A stretch of DNA of 13,653 nucleotides. It comes from Geothermobacter sp964441925. Lineage in GTDB: Bacteria > Desulfobacterota > Desulfuromonadia > Desulfuromonadales > Geothermobacteraceae. The translations under genes were made by a program, and so were the position numbers. The notes beneath the pieces were generated by a model. It was given only the letters and a program-made list of their open reading frames with translations. It did not search any database and had not been told where the DNA came from. Positions within the stretch are counted from its first letter, which is position 1; the number at the start of each line of letters is the position of its first letter. Positions 5,876 to 12,438 of the stretch are shown here, in pieces. Location: positions 1 to 13,653 of the forward strand of contig CAYTVY010000068.1 of NCBI GenBank assembly GCA_964441925.1. Direction: 5' to 3'.

Positions 5876-6621
5876 ACGAGGCCTGGAAGGATTTCCGGGC
5901 GGCGGCCGGGTTTCTCACCATCCTGCCGGTGGCCCGCGATCTGGAGCTGACGGGCGGCCGGTTGGCCCGCAGCATGGCGTTTTTTCCGGCCGTCGGCCTC
6001 GCCCTCGGTCTCGGCCTGGTGATGCTCGACTGGCTGCTGGGCGCGTTCATTCCCCGGCCGGTGCTCGACTGCCTGCTGGTGCTCGTGCTGATTGTCGTCA
6101 CCGGTGCCCTGCACCTGGACGGTATCGCCGATCTGCTCGACGGCCTGGCCGGCGGACGCGGCGACCGGGAGCGGACCCTGCGGATCATGAAGGACAGCCA
6201 GGTCGGGGCCGTTGCCGTCGTCGGCCTGGTGATGCTGCTGCTGCTCAAGTACCTGAGCCTCTACCATGTTCCGCCCGAACAGAAGAAGGCGGCCCTGCTG
6301 CTGATGCCCTGCGCCGGCCGCTGGATCCAGGTCGTTCTGGCCACCTTCTGCCGCTACCTGCGTTCCGAAGGAACCGCCGCCGCTTTTGTCGAACAGGCCG
6401 GTGAGCGGGAACACCTGCTGGCCACCGGTACCCTGCTGCTGGCCTGCCTCGTGCTGTTCGGCCTGAAGGGCGTCTTTCTGCTCTTTCTGCTCGGTCTGGC
6501 GGCGATGCTGTTCATCCGCTACTTCGAGCTGCGGCTCGGTGGCGTCACCGGCGATGTGCTCGGCGCCGCTTCGGAGATGGTGGAGGTGCTGAGCCTGCTG
6601 CTGGTGCTGGCGGTGGTTTAG
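5872..6621 (+). CDS. cobS: Adenosylcobinamide-GDP ribazoletransferase (cobalamin synthase)
   Basis: An integral inner-membrane enzyme that joins adenosylcobinamide-GDP with alpha-ribazole (or its phosphate) to close the nucleotide loop. The 249-residue protein has the usual features: the N-terminal FLTILPV, the acidic motif HLDGIADLLDGL followed by RTLRIMKDSQVGA (metal/substrate binding), CAGRW, and several hydrophobic helices, with GGVTGDVLGAASEMVEVLSLL at the end. The GTG start overlaps the cobT stop (GTGA), with CGGGGGA seven bases upstream, so translation is coupled. The enzyme would use the products of CobU and CobT encoded just before it. Confidence 0.96.
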   Translation: MNEAWKDFRAAAGFLTILPVARDLELTGGRLARSMAFFPAVGLALGLGLVMLDWLLGAFIPRPVLDCLLVLVLIVVTGALHLDGIADLLDGLAGGRGDRERTLRIMKDSQVGAVAVVGLVMLLLLKYLSLYHVPPEQKKAALLLMPCAGRWIQVVLATFCRYLRSEGTAAAFVEQAGEREHLLATGTLLLACLVLFGLKGVFLLFLLGLAAMLFIRYFELRLGGVTGDVLGAASEMVEVLSLLLVLAVV

Positions 6622-6662
6622 GGAAAGGGCAAAGGCGAGAGGTTGAGGCGGGGGATGGAGGA

Positions 6663-7265
6663 ATGACCGGGAAGACGCGCGTCTACCTCATGCGGCACGG
6701 TCAGGTCGAGGGGCACGAGCAGCGCCGCTACAACGGGCAGAACGACGTGCCCCTGACCGACGAGGGCCGGCGGCAGGCGCAGGCTCTCGCCGAGCGGCTG
6801 CGCCGGGTGCCGCTGGCGGCGGTGCATGCCAGTGATCTGTCCCGCTGTGTGATGGGTGCCCGGCTGGTGGCCGAACCGCACGGACTGCGGCCGGAGACGC
6901 ACGCCGGCCTGCGCGAACTGCACATCGGCAAATGGCAGGGGCTGACCTGGGACGAGATCCGGAGCCGCTGGCCCCGGGAATGGCAGGCGCGGCTGGACGA
7001 CCTGGTGAACTACCAGGTCGAGGGCGGCGAGAGCCTGCGGCAGATGGCCGAGAGGGTGCGGCCGGTGGTTGCCGGGCTGATCGAGCGGCATCGCGGCGAA
7101 GAGATCGCCATCGTTGCCCACGGTGGCGTCAACCGGGTGATTCTGCTCGACGCCATCGGCGCCCCGCTGGAACGGATGTTCCATATCGAGCAGAGCTACG
7201 GCTGCCTGAATATCATCGACTACTGGAACGACGGCTATGCGACGGTGCAGCTTCTGAACGGGTGA
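6663..7265 (+). CDS. cobC: Alpha-ribazole phosphatase (histidine phosphatase family)
   Basis: Removes the 5'-phosphate from alpha-ribazole phosphate or from the finished cobamide phosphate. The 200-residue protein has the family RHG motif (R11-H12-G13, with H12 as the phosphorylated residue), the paired second histidine in IVAHGG (H153), and the acidic LRELHIGKWQGLTW segment (E85) typical of CobC and related phosphatases. GGAGG stands directly before the ATG. A generic phosphoglycerate-mutase-like phosphatase would share these motifs; the position right after cobU-cobT-cobS supports the CobC role. A dispersed inverted repeat follows the gene. Confidence 0.9.
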   Translation: MTGKTRVYLMRHGQVEGHEQRRYNGQNDVPLTDEGRRQAQALAERLRRVPLAAVHASDLSRCVMGARLVAEPHGLRPETHAGLRELHIGKWQGLTWDEIRSRWPREWQARLDDLVNYQVEGGESLRQMAERVRPVVAGLIERHRGEEIAIVAHGGVNRVILLDAIGAPLERMFHIEQSYGCLNIIDYWNDGYATVQLLNG

Positions 7266-7272
7266 AAGACTG

Positions 7273-7375
7273 CCTCGCGCAGAGCCGCAGAGGAAAACCG
7301 GGGGAATACAGGTCATGAAATTCAGTATGCAAACGGATTCTGATTGTCTCGGCGATTCCGCGTCTCTGCGCGAGG
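7273..7375. repeat. Imperfect inverted-repeat element between cobC and cbiA
   Basis: The outer arms CCTCGCGCAGAG (7273-7284) and CTCTGCGCGAGG (7364-7375) are perfect 12-bp complements. Further inward, CCGCAGAGGAAAA (7285-7297) and the bases before 7364 (ATTCCGCGT) continue the GCAGAG theme imperfectly. The interior has no gene. The same family recurs after cbiA. The right arm supplies the GAGG that seems to serve as the cbiA ribosome site. Confidence 0.78.
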
Positions 7376-7385
7376 TCGGGTTTTT

Positions 7386-8732
7386 ATGCTCTCCCCCCTG
7401 ATCATCGCCGCGCCGGCCAGCGGCAGCGGCAAGACGACCCTCACCCTCGGCCTGCTGGCGGCCCTGAAAGAGCGCGGGGTGCCGGTGGCGCCGTTCAAGG
7501 TCGGTCCGGACTATATCGACCCCGGTCATCACGCCGCCGCCTGTGGCCGGGTCAGCCGCAATCTTGACGGCTGGATGGGCGGGGAGCAGGCGGTGCGGCA
7601 GAGCTTCGCCCGGGGCTGTGCCGGCGCCGAAGTGGCCCTGGTCGAGGGGGTGATGGGGCTGTTCGACGGCGCCGCCGGTGACAGCGACGCCGGTTCCACC
7701 GCCGAGATCGCCCGCTGGCTTAACGGCCGCGTCCTGCTGGTGGTCGATGCCCGCTCCCAGGCCCGCAGCATCGCTGCCCTGGTCAAGGGATTCGTCGATT
7801 TCGATCCGCGTCTGCATTTTGCCGGCGTGGTCTGCAACCGGGTCGGGTCCGGCCGGCACCGGCAACTGCTCGAACGGGCCCTGGCCACGACCCCGGGGCT
7901 GCCGCCGCTGCTCGGCTGCCTGCCGCGCGACAGCGGCGTGGCCCTGCCGGAGCGGCACCTGGGGCTGGTGACGGCCGGCGATGCCGGGGCGGACTACCGG
8001 GCCCTGGCGGAGCTGGTGGAGACCCACCTCGACATCGATGCCCTGCTGGCCGCGGTTGCCGGACCGGCCGCGGTCGCGCCGGTTGCCGGCCGGCCGGCCG
8101 TGGCCGGGAAGGGCCGGATCCGTATCGCCGTGGCGCGGGATGCCGCCTTCTGCTTCTGCTATCCCGAGAACCTGGAACTGCTGGAGGCCGCCGGCGCCGA
8201 TCTGGTCTTCTTCTCGCCGCTGGCCGACCGGCTGCCGGAGGCGATCGACGGGATCTACCTGCCGGGCGGCTATCCGGAGCTGCACGCCGGGCGCCTGGCC
8301 GCCAACCGCGCCCTGCTGTCCGCCCTGAAAGAACGCATCACGGCCGGCCTGCCGGTCTATGCCGAGTGTGGCGGCCTGCTGCTGCTGGCCGCCGCCGTCG
8401 ACGGCCGGTCGATGGCCGGGGTGCTGCCGGGGAAGGTGCGGATGCAGCGCCGGCGCCAGGCCCTCGGCTACCGCCTGGTGCACTTCGTCGCCGACACCCC
8501 GCTCGGCCCGGCCGGCACCGTCGCCCGCGGTCACGCCTTCCACTATTCGGCGCTGGAACTGGCGGCCCCGGTGAAAAGGGCCTATCGTCTCAGCCGGCCG
8601 GACGGCGAGCCCCTGGCGGACGAAGGCTTCCGGGTGCACAACCTGCTGGCCAGCTACGTGCACCTGCACTTCGCCGGCAACCCGGCGCTGGCGGGGAATT
8701 TTGTCGATTTCTGTGCGAGGTTGAAAAAATGA
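7386..8732 (+). CDS. cbiA: Cobyrinate a,c-diamide synthase (CbiA/CobB)
   Basis: Amidates the a and c side chains of cobyrinate using ATP and glutamine or ammonia. The 448-residue protein has an N-terminal ATP-binding domain (APASGSGKTT near residues 8-17, then FKVGPDYIDPGHH and VEGVMGLFDG) and a C-terminal glutamine amidotransferase domain with LPGGYPE, the nucleophile C328 in YAECGGLLLL, and the closing histidines in SYVHLHFAGN (H426/H428). The ATG at 7386 is preferred to a TTG at 7344 that lies inside the upstream repeat; it gives the normal N-terminus. GAGG (7372-7375) ten bases before it is part of that repeat. The stop codon abuts a second repeat element. CbiA of the anaerobic route and CobB of the aerobic route share these motifs. 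Confidence 0.95.
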   Translation: MLSPLIIAAPASGSGKTTLTLGLLAALKERGVPVAPFKVGPDYIDPGHHAAACGRVSRNLDGWMGGEQAVRQSFARGCAGAEVALVEGVMGLFDGAAGDSDAGSTAEIARWLNGRVLLVVDARSQARSIAALVKGFVDFDPRLHFAGVVCNRVGSGRHRQLLERALATTPGLPPLLGCLPRDSGVALPERHLGLVTAGDAGADYRALAELVETHLDIDALLAAVAGPAAVAPVAGRPAVAGKGRIRIAVARDAAFCFCYPENLELLEAAGADLVFFSPLADRLPEAIDGIYLPGGYPELHAGRLAANRALLSALKERITAGLPVYAECGGLLLLAAAVDGRSMAGVLPGKVRMQRRRQALGYRLVHFVADTPLGPAGTVARGHAFHYSALELAAPVKRAYRLSRPDGEPLADEGFRVHNLLASYVHLHFAGNPALAGNFVDFCARLKK

Positions 8733-8912
8733 CCACGAAGTCACGGAGAGCACGAAGAATACTCCAGGATTTTTTATCTCGCGCAGAGGCGCAGAAACGC
8801 AGAAAAAGGAAGAGAATTTAACAACGCCCCCGAACATCTTTGCGACTCTGCGTCTCAAGTGAGCGCCAGCGAACGGGCGCGAGACATTTTCCCCTTCGTG
8901 TTCTTCATGGTT
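8732..8912. repeat. Nested inverted-repeat element between cbiA and bzaF
   Basis: Two nested pairs are visible. Outer: CACGAAG at 8734-8740 and again at 8751-8757, against CTTCGTG at 8894-8900, with extended similarity (ACCACGAAG versus the complement of CTTCATGGTT). Inner: CTCGCGCAGAG followed by GCGCAGAAACGCAGAAA from 8778 to about 8805, against TTTGCGACTCTGCGTCTC (8839-8856) and GGGCGCGAGA (8875-8884). CTCGCGCAGAG is identical to 7274-7284 in the repeat before cbiA. No open reading frame of note lies inside. The element fills nearly all of the gap before the bzaF ribosome site, and no riboswitch is seen here. Confidence 0.8.
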
Positions 8913-8933
8913 GATTCTTCAAGGAGGAAGTAA

Positions 8934-10241
8934 GTGGCTACCCAGATCGAATCCGCCCGCCAGGGCGTGGTCACCCCGCAGATGGCGGCGGTGGCGCAGC
9001 AGGAAGGTGTCAGCGAGGACTTTGTTCGCCGGATGGTGGCCGAGGGCAAGGTCGTCATTCCCAACAACAGTATTCGCAAGCCGAAGGCGGTCGGTATCGG
9101 CAAGGGGCTGCGGACCAAGGTCAATGCCTCGATCGGCACCAGTTCGGACATCGTCGACTATGACGCCGAGGTGCGCAAGGCGCGGGCGGCGCAACAGGCC
9201 GGCGCCGACACCCTGATGGAACTGTCGGTGGGCGGTGATCTCGACCGGGTGCGGCGCGAAGTGATTGCCGCCGTCGACCTGCCGGTCGGCAACGTGCCGC
9301 TCTATCAGGCCTTCTGCGAGGCGGCGCGCAGGTACGGTGATCCCAACAAACTCGACGAAGAGCTGCTGTTCGACCTGATCGAAAAACAGTGCGCCGATGG
9401 CATCGCCTTCATGGCCATCCACTGCGGCATCAACCTCTATACCATCGAACGGCTGCGCAAGCAGGGGTACCGCTACGGCGGCCTGGTCAGCAAGGGCGGG
9501 GTGTCGATGGTCGCCTGGATGATGACGAACGGCCGGGAGAACCCGCTCTACGAGAAGTTCGACCGGGTCTGCGCGATTCTGCAGAAGTACGACGTGGTGC
9601 TCTCGCTGGGCAACGGCCTGCGGGCCGGGGCGATCCACGACTCCAACGACCGGGCGATGGTGCAGGAGCTGCTGATCAACTGCGAACTGGCCGAGCTCGG
9701 TCGCGAGATGGGCTGCCAGATGCTGGTCGAGGGACCGGGGCACGTGCCGCTGGACGAGGTCGAGGCCAACATCCGGCTGCAGAAACGGATGAGCGGCGAG
9801 GCGCCCTACTACATGCTCGGGCCGATTTCCACCGATGTCGCCCCCGGCTACGACCACATCACCGCCGCCATCGGCGCCGCCCAGTCGAGCCGGTTCGGCG
9901 CCGACCTGATCTGCTACATCACCCCGGCCGAACACCTGGCCCTGCCCAACGAGCGGGACGTGGTCGAAGGGGTCAAGGCGGCCCGCGTCGCCGCCTACAT
10001 CGGCGACATGAACAAGTATCCGGAGAAGGGCCGCGAGCGCGATAGGCAGATGAGCAAGGCGCGCCGCGACCTGGACTGGGAGAAACAGTTCGCATTGGCG
10101 CTCTTTCCCGAGGATGCCCGCGCCATCCGCGCCAGCCGCACCCCCGAGGACGAGAACACCTGCACCATGTGCGGCGAATTCTGCGCCTCGCGCGGTGCCG
10201 GCGAGCTGTTCAGGGGGGACTTGCGCGGCGACAAGCTCTGA
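8934..10241 (+). CDS. bzaF: 5-hydroxybenzimidazole synthase (ThiC-like, BzaF)
   Basis: A ThiC-family radical-SAM enzyme of 435 residues. ThiC makes the thiamin pyrimidine from aminoimidazole ribotide; its paralogue BzaF turns the same substrate into 5-hydroxybenzimidazole, the lower-ligand base of a cobamide. Family landmarks are NASIGTSSD, AGADTLMELSVGGDL, MAIHCGIN, SKGGVSM, HDSNDRA, VEGPGHVPLDE, YMLGPISTDVAPGYDHI and YITPAEHLALP. The C-terminal [4Fe-4S] site is C410-C413-C417 (CX2CX3C), one residue tighter than the CX2CX4C I recall for E. coli-type ThiC. BzaF is preferred over ThiC because the gene lies inside a cobamide operon, with no thiamin gene and no TPP riboswitch near. The GTG start has AGGAGG six bases before it. 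Sequence alone does not fully separate BzaF from ThiC. Confidence 0.85.
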   Translation: MATQIESARQGVVTPQMAAVAQQEGVSEDFVRRMVAEGKVVIPNNSIRKPKAVGIGKGLRTKVNASIGTSSDIVDYDAEVRKARAAQQAGADTLMELSVGGDLDRVRREVIAAVDLPVGNVPLYQAFCEAARRYGDPNKLDEELLFDLIEKQCADGIAFMAIHCGINLYTIERLRKQGYRYGGLVSKGGVSMVAWMMTNGRENPLYEKFDRVCAILQKYDVVLSLGNGLRAGAIHDSNDRAMVQELLINCELAELGREMGCQMLVEGPGHVPLDEVEANIRLQKRMSGEAPYYMLGPISTDVAPGYDHITAAIGAAQSSRFGADLICYITPAEHLALPNERDVVEGVKAARVAAYIGDMNKYPEKGRERDRQMSKARRDLDWEKQFALALFPEDARAIRASRTPEDENTCTMCGEFCASRGAGELFRGDLRGDKL

Positions 10242-10252
10242 GGACGCATGTC

Positions 10253-11278
10253 ATGAAAACCGCCATTCTGCTGGTCGGCCACGGCTCCCGGGTTGCCGGG
10301 GCCTCTGCCGCCCTGCGCCGGATCGCCGGGCAGCTGCGGGCCCTGCCCGGGTTTGCCCTGGTCGAGGTCTGTTTTTGCGAACGGCAGCCGCCGGATGTGC
10401 AGGCCGGTATCGACGCCTGCGTCGGTGCCGGGGCGCGGCGGATCGTTCTCTGTCCCTATTTTCTCTTCGCCGGGGTGCACCTGCGTGACGATCTGCCGCG
10501 CGAGCTGGAACGGGCCCGGCAGCGCCACCCCGGGGTGGAGATGGTGCTTGCCGAACCGCTCGGCGAGCATCCGCTGCTGGCCGACGTGGTGGCCCAGCGC
10601 TGCCGGGCCGCCCTGGCGGCGGCCGGCTGGCCGAAGACGCGGGAAGCGGCGGCCGGCGCCGTCGTGCGGGATCCGCTCGCCATCGAACGGCAAAGTTTTG
10701 CCCGGATCGACGCCGAGGCCGGCGCCCACGGGTTCGATGCCCGGCAGTGGCCGATCGTCCGGCGCATCGTGCACACCACGGCCGATTTCGACTTTGTCGC
10801 CACCACCCGCTTCGCCCCCGGCGTGATCGAAAAGGCCCTGACCGTCCTGCGCAGCGGGGCCAGGATCTGCTGCGACACCAACATGGTGCTGGCCGGGGTC
10901 AACAAGCCGCGTCTGGCGGCGCTGGGTGGCCGCATCACCTGCCATGTCGCCGAACCGGAGGTCGCCGCCGCCGCCCGCCGGGAGGGGGTGACCCGCTCCA
11001 TCGTCGCCCTGCGGCGGGGCGTGGCCGCCGGCGCGACGGTCTTTCTGGTCGGCAACGCACCGACGGCGCTGTTCGAACTGCTCGAACTGGCCCGGCGGGG
11101 TGTGGCGCGGCCGGCGCTGGTGGTCGGGGTGCCGGTCGGTTTCGTCGGGGCGGCGGAGGCCAAGGAGGCCCTGTTCGCCTCGGATCTGCCCTACATCCTC
11201 TGCCGGGGGCGCAAGGGCGGCTCGGCCGTCGCCGCCGCCATCCTCAACCAGCTGCTGATTCAGGCGGCGGAGGCCTGA
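10253..11278 (+). CDS. cbiX: CbiX-CbiC fusion: sirohydrochlorin cobaltochelatase / cobalt-precorrin-8 methylmutase
   Basis: A 341-residue two-domain protein. The N-terminal part (about 1-125) is a small CbiX: H10 in LVGHGSR and H76 in FAGVHLRDDLP are the metal-binding histidines, and it would insert Co(II) into sirohydrochlorin, the entry to the anaerobic pathway. The C-terminal part (about 135-341) is CbiC/CobH, which moves a methyl group from C-11 to C-12: IVHTTADFDF with the catalytic H174, CDTNMVLAGVNK, VGNAPTALFELLEL, and GVPVGFVGAAEAKEAL. The two catalyse steps far apart in the pathway, so the fusion is not a channelling pair of neighbours. GAGGA lies eight bases before the ATG. The start is 11 bases after the bzaF stop and the gene ends five bases before cbiD. 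Confidence 0.93.
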   Translation: MKTAILLVGHGSRVAGASAALRRIAGQLRALPGFALVEVCFCERQPPDVQAGIDACVGAGARRIVLCPYFLFAGVHLRDDLPRELERARQRHPGVEMVLAEPLGEHPLLADVVAQRCRAALAAAGWPKTREAAAGAVVRDPLAIERQSFARIDAEAGAHGFDARQWPIVRRIVHTTADFDFVATTRFAPGVIEKALTVLRSGARICCDTNMVLAGVNKPRLAALGGRITCHVAEPEVAAAARREGVTRSIVALRRGVAAGATVFLVGNAPTALFELLELARRGVARPALVVGVPVGFVGAAEAKEALFASDLPYILCRGRKGGSAVAAAILNQLLIQAAEA

Positions 11279-11283
11279 GGGCG

Positions 11284-12390
11284 ATGACCCGGCCGCTGCG
11301 CCACGGCTACACCACCGGCGCCTGTGCCGCCGCCGCCACCCTGGGCGCGGCCCGCTGGCTGGCCGGGGCGCGGCCCGTCCGGGTCGAGCTGGCGCTGCCG
11401 GGAGGCGAGCGGGCCGGGTTTGCGCTGCACGGCGGCTGGCGGCAGGCCGAAGCGGCCGGCTGCTTCGTGGTCAAGGACGCCGGCGACGATCCGGACATCA
11501 CCCACGGCGTGGAGGTGCATGCCCGGCTGGAGCGGCTGGCCGGCCCGCCGCCGATCGGCGCGGATGACGGCATCCTGATCGTCGGCGGGACGGGCATCGG
11601 CACCGTGACCAAGCCGGGGCTGGCGGTGGCGGTCGGCGAGCCGGCCATCAACCCGGTGCCGCGCACGATGATCCGGGCGGCGGTGCGCGCGGTTTTCCCG
11701 CGGGGAGCGTTCCGGGTCGTCCTGGCCATCCCCGACGGCGAGCAGCGGGCGGCGAAGACCCTCAATGCCCGGCTGGGCATCGTCGGCGGGCTGTCGATTC
11801 TCGGCACCACCGGCATCGTCCGGCCGCTCTCCCACCAGGCCTGGACCGACACCATCGACGTGGCCATCGACGTCGCCCTGGCTGCCGGCTGCGAGCGGAT
11901 CGTCGCCAGCACCGGCCGCTCCAGCGAAACGGTGGCCCGGACAGCCCTGGCCGGTCTGCCGGAGGAGGCCTTTGTCATGATGGGGGATTTCGTGGGGCAT
12001 CTGGTTGCCACCCTGCAACGCAAGGGCGGCCGGCACCTGGTGCTGGCGGTCCAGTTCGCCAAGCTGCTCAAGATCGCCTGCGGCCATTCGCAGACCCACG
12101 TTCGCAGTTCCGGGCTGGACCTGCGCCAGTTGGCCGGCTGGGCGCTCTCGACAGGGTTGACGACGGAAGCCTCCGAAACAATCATCGCCGCTAACACTGC
12201 CCGAGAGGTCTTCCTGACTTTCGGGGCGGCGCATCCGCTGGTGGCCGAAGTGGCGCGTCGGGCTGTTAAACAGTTGCGGAACTGGGCGCCAGGGGTAACA
12301 ATAGAGATTCTGCTGGTCGGTTACGATCGTGAGGTGGCGGGGAGATACGGCGGGGGAGTTCAGGAGTCAGAATTCAGGAGTCAGGAGTAA
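11284..12390 (+). CDS. cbiD: Cobalt-precorrin-5B C1-methyltransferase
   Basis: SAM-dependent methylation at C-1 of cobalt-precorrin-5B, a step specific to the anaerobic (early cobalt) route. The 368-residue protein begins with the family motif RHGYTTGACAAAA, then VVKDAGDDPDITHG, GTGIGTVTKPGLAV, PAINPVPRTMI, LGIVGGLSILGTTGIV, and the late block VLAVQFAKLLKIACGHSQTHVRSS. GAGGGCG precedes the ATG, five bases after the cbiXC stop. The last nine residues (360-368, QESEFRSQE) are translated from a CAGGAGTCAG repeat and look like an added tail; the conserved protein seems to end near GYDREVAGRYGG. Confidence 0.95.
   Translation: MTRPLRHGYTTGACAAAATLGAARWLAGARPVRVELALPGGERAGFALHGGWRQAEAAGCFVVKDAGDDPDITHGVEVHARLERLAGPPPIGADDGILIVGGTGIGTVTKPGLAVAVGEPAINPVPRTMIRAAVRAVFPRGAFRVVLAIPDGEQRAAKTLNARLGIVGGLSILGTTGIVRPLSHQAWTDTIDVAIDVALAAGCERIVASTGRSSETVARTALAGLPEEAFVMMGDFVGHLVATLQRKGGRHLVLAVQFAKLLKIACGHSQTHVRSSGLDLRQLAGWALSTGLTTEASETIIAANTAREVFLTFGAAHPLVAEVARRAVKQLRNWAPGVTIEILLVGYDREVAGRYGGGVQESEFRSQE
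12359..12390 (+). repeat. Short CAGGAGTCAG repeat overlapping the cbiD stop
   Basis: CAGGAGTCAG occurs at 12361-12370 and 12375-12384, and a partial copy CAGGAG begins at 12382, with AATTC between the first two. It supplies the last nine codons and the stop codon of cbiD. Confidence 0.8.
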
Positions 12391-12438
12391 ACCCCTTCCG
12401 GTTTCCGGATTTTGTCGATTTTTTTCAACGAGGGCAGC

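Noticed and set aside
7273..7375. The cobC-cbiA palindrome as a rho-independent terminator
   Set aside because: The arms are about 80 bases apart, and although TTTTT follows shortly after the right arm, the large loop and the continued operon argue against termination. It is better described as a dispersed repeat.
6618..8858. A 746-codon open frame on the minus strand opposite cobC and cbiA
   Set aside because: It is antisense to two well-supported genes, is rich in H, R, G and Q as expected for the complement of GC-rich coding sequence, shows no family motif, and runs through both repeat elements.
8732..8912. A CRISPR array suggested by repeated CACGAAG and GCAGA units
   Set aside because: The units are short, unequal and inverted, without regular direct repeats or spacers of constant length.
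8733..8933. A TPP riboswitch before the ThiC-like gene
   Set aside because: I looked for the CTGAGA and ACCTGATC-type conserved blocks and found none; the gap is filled by repeat arms, which agrees with a cobamide and not a thiamin role.
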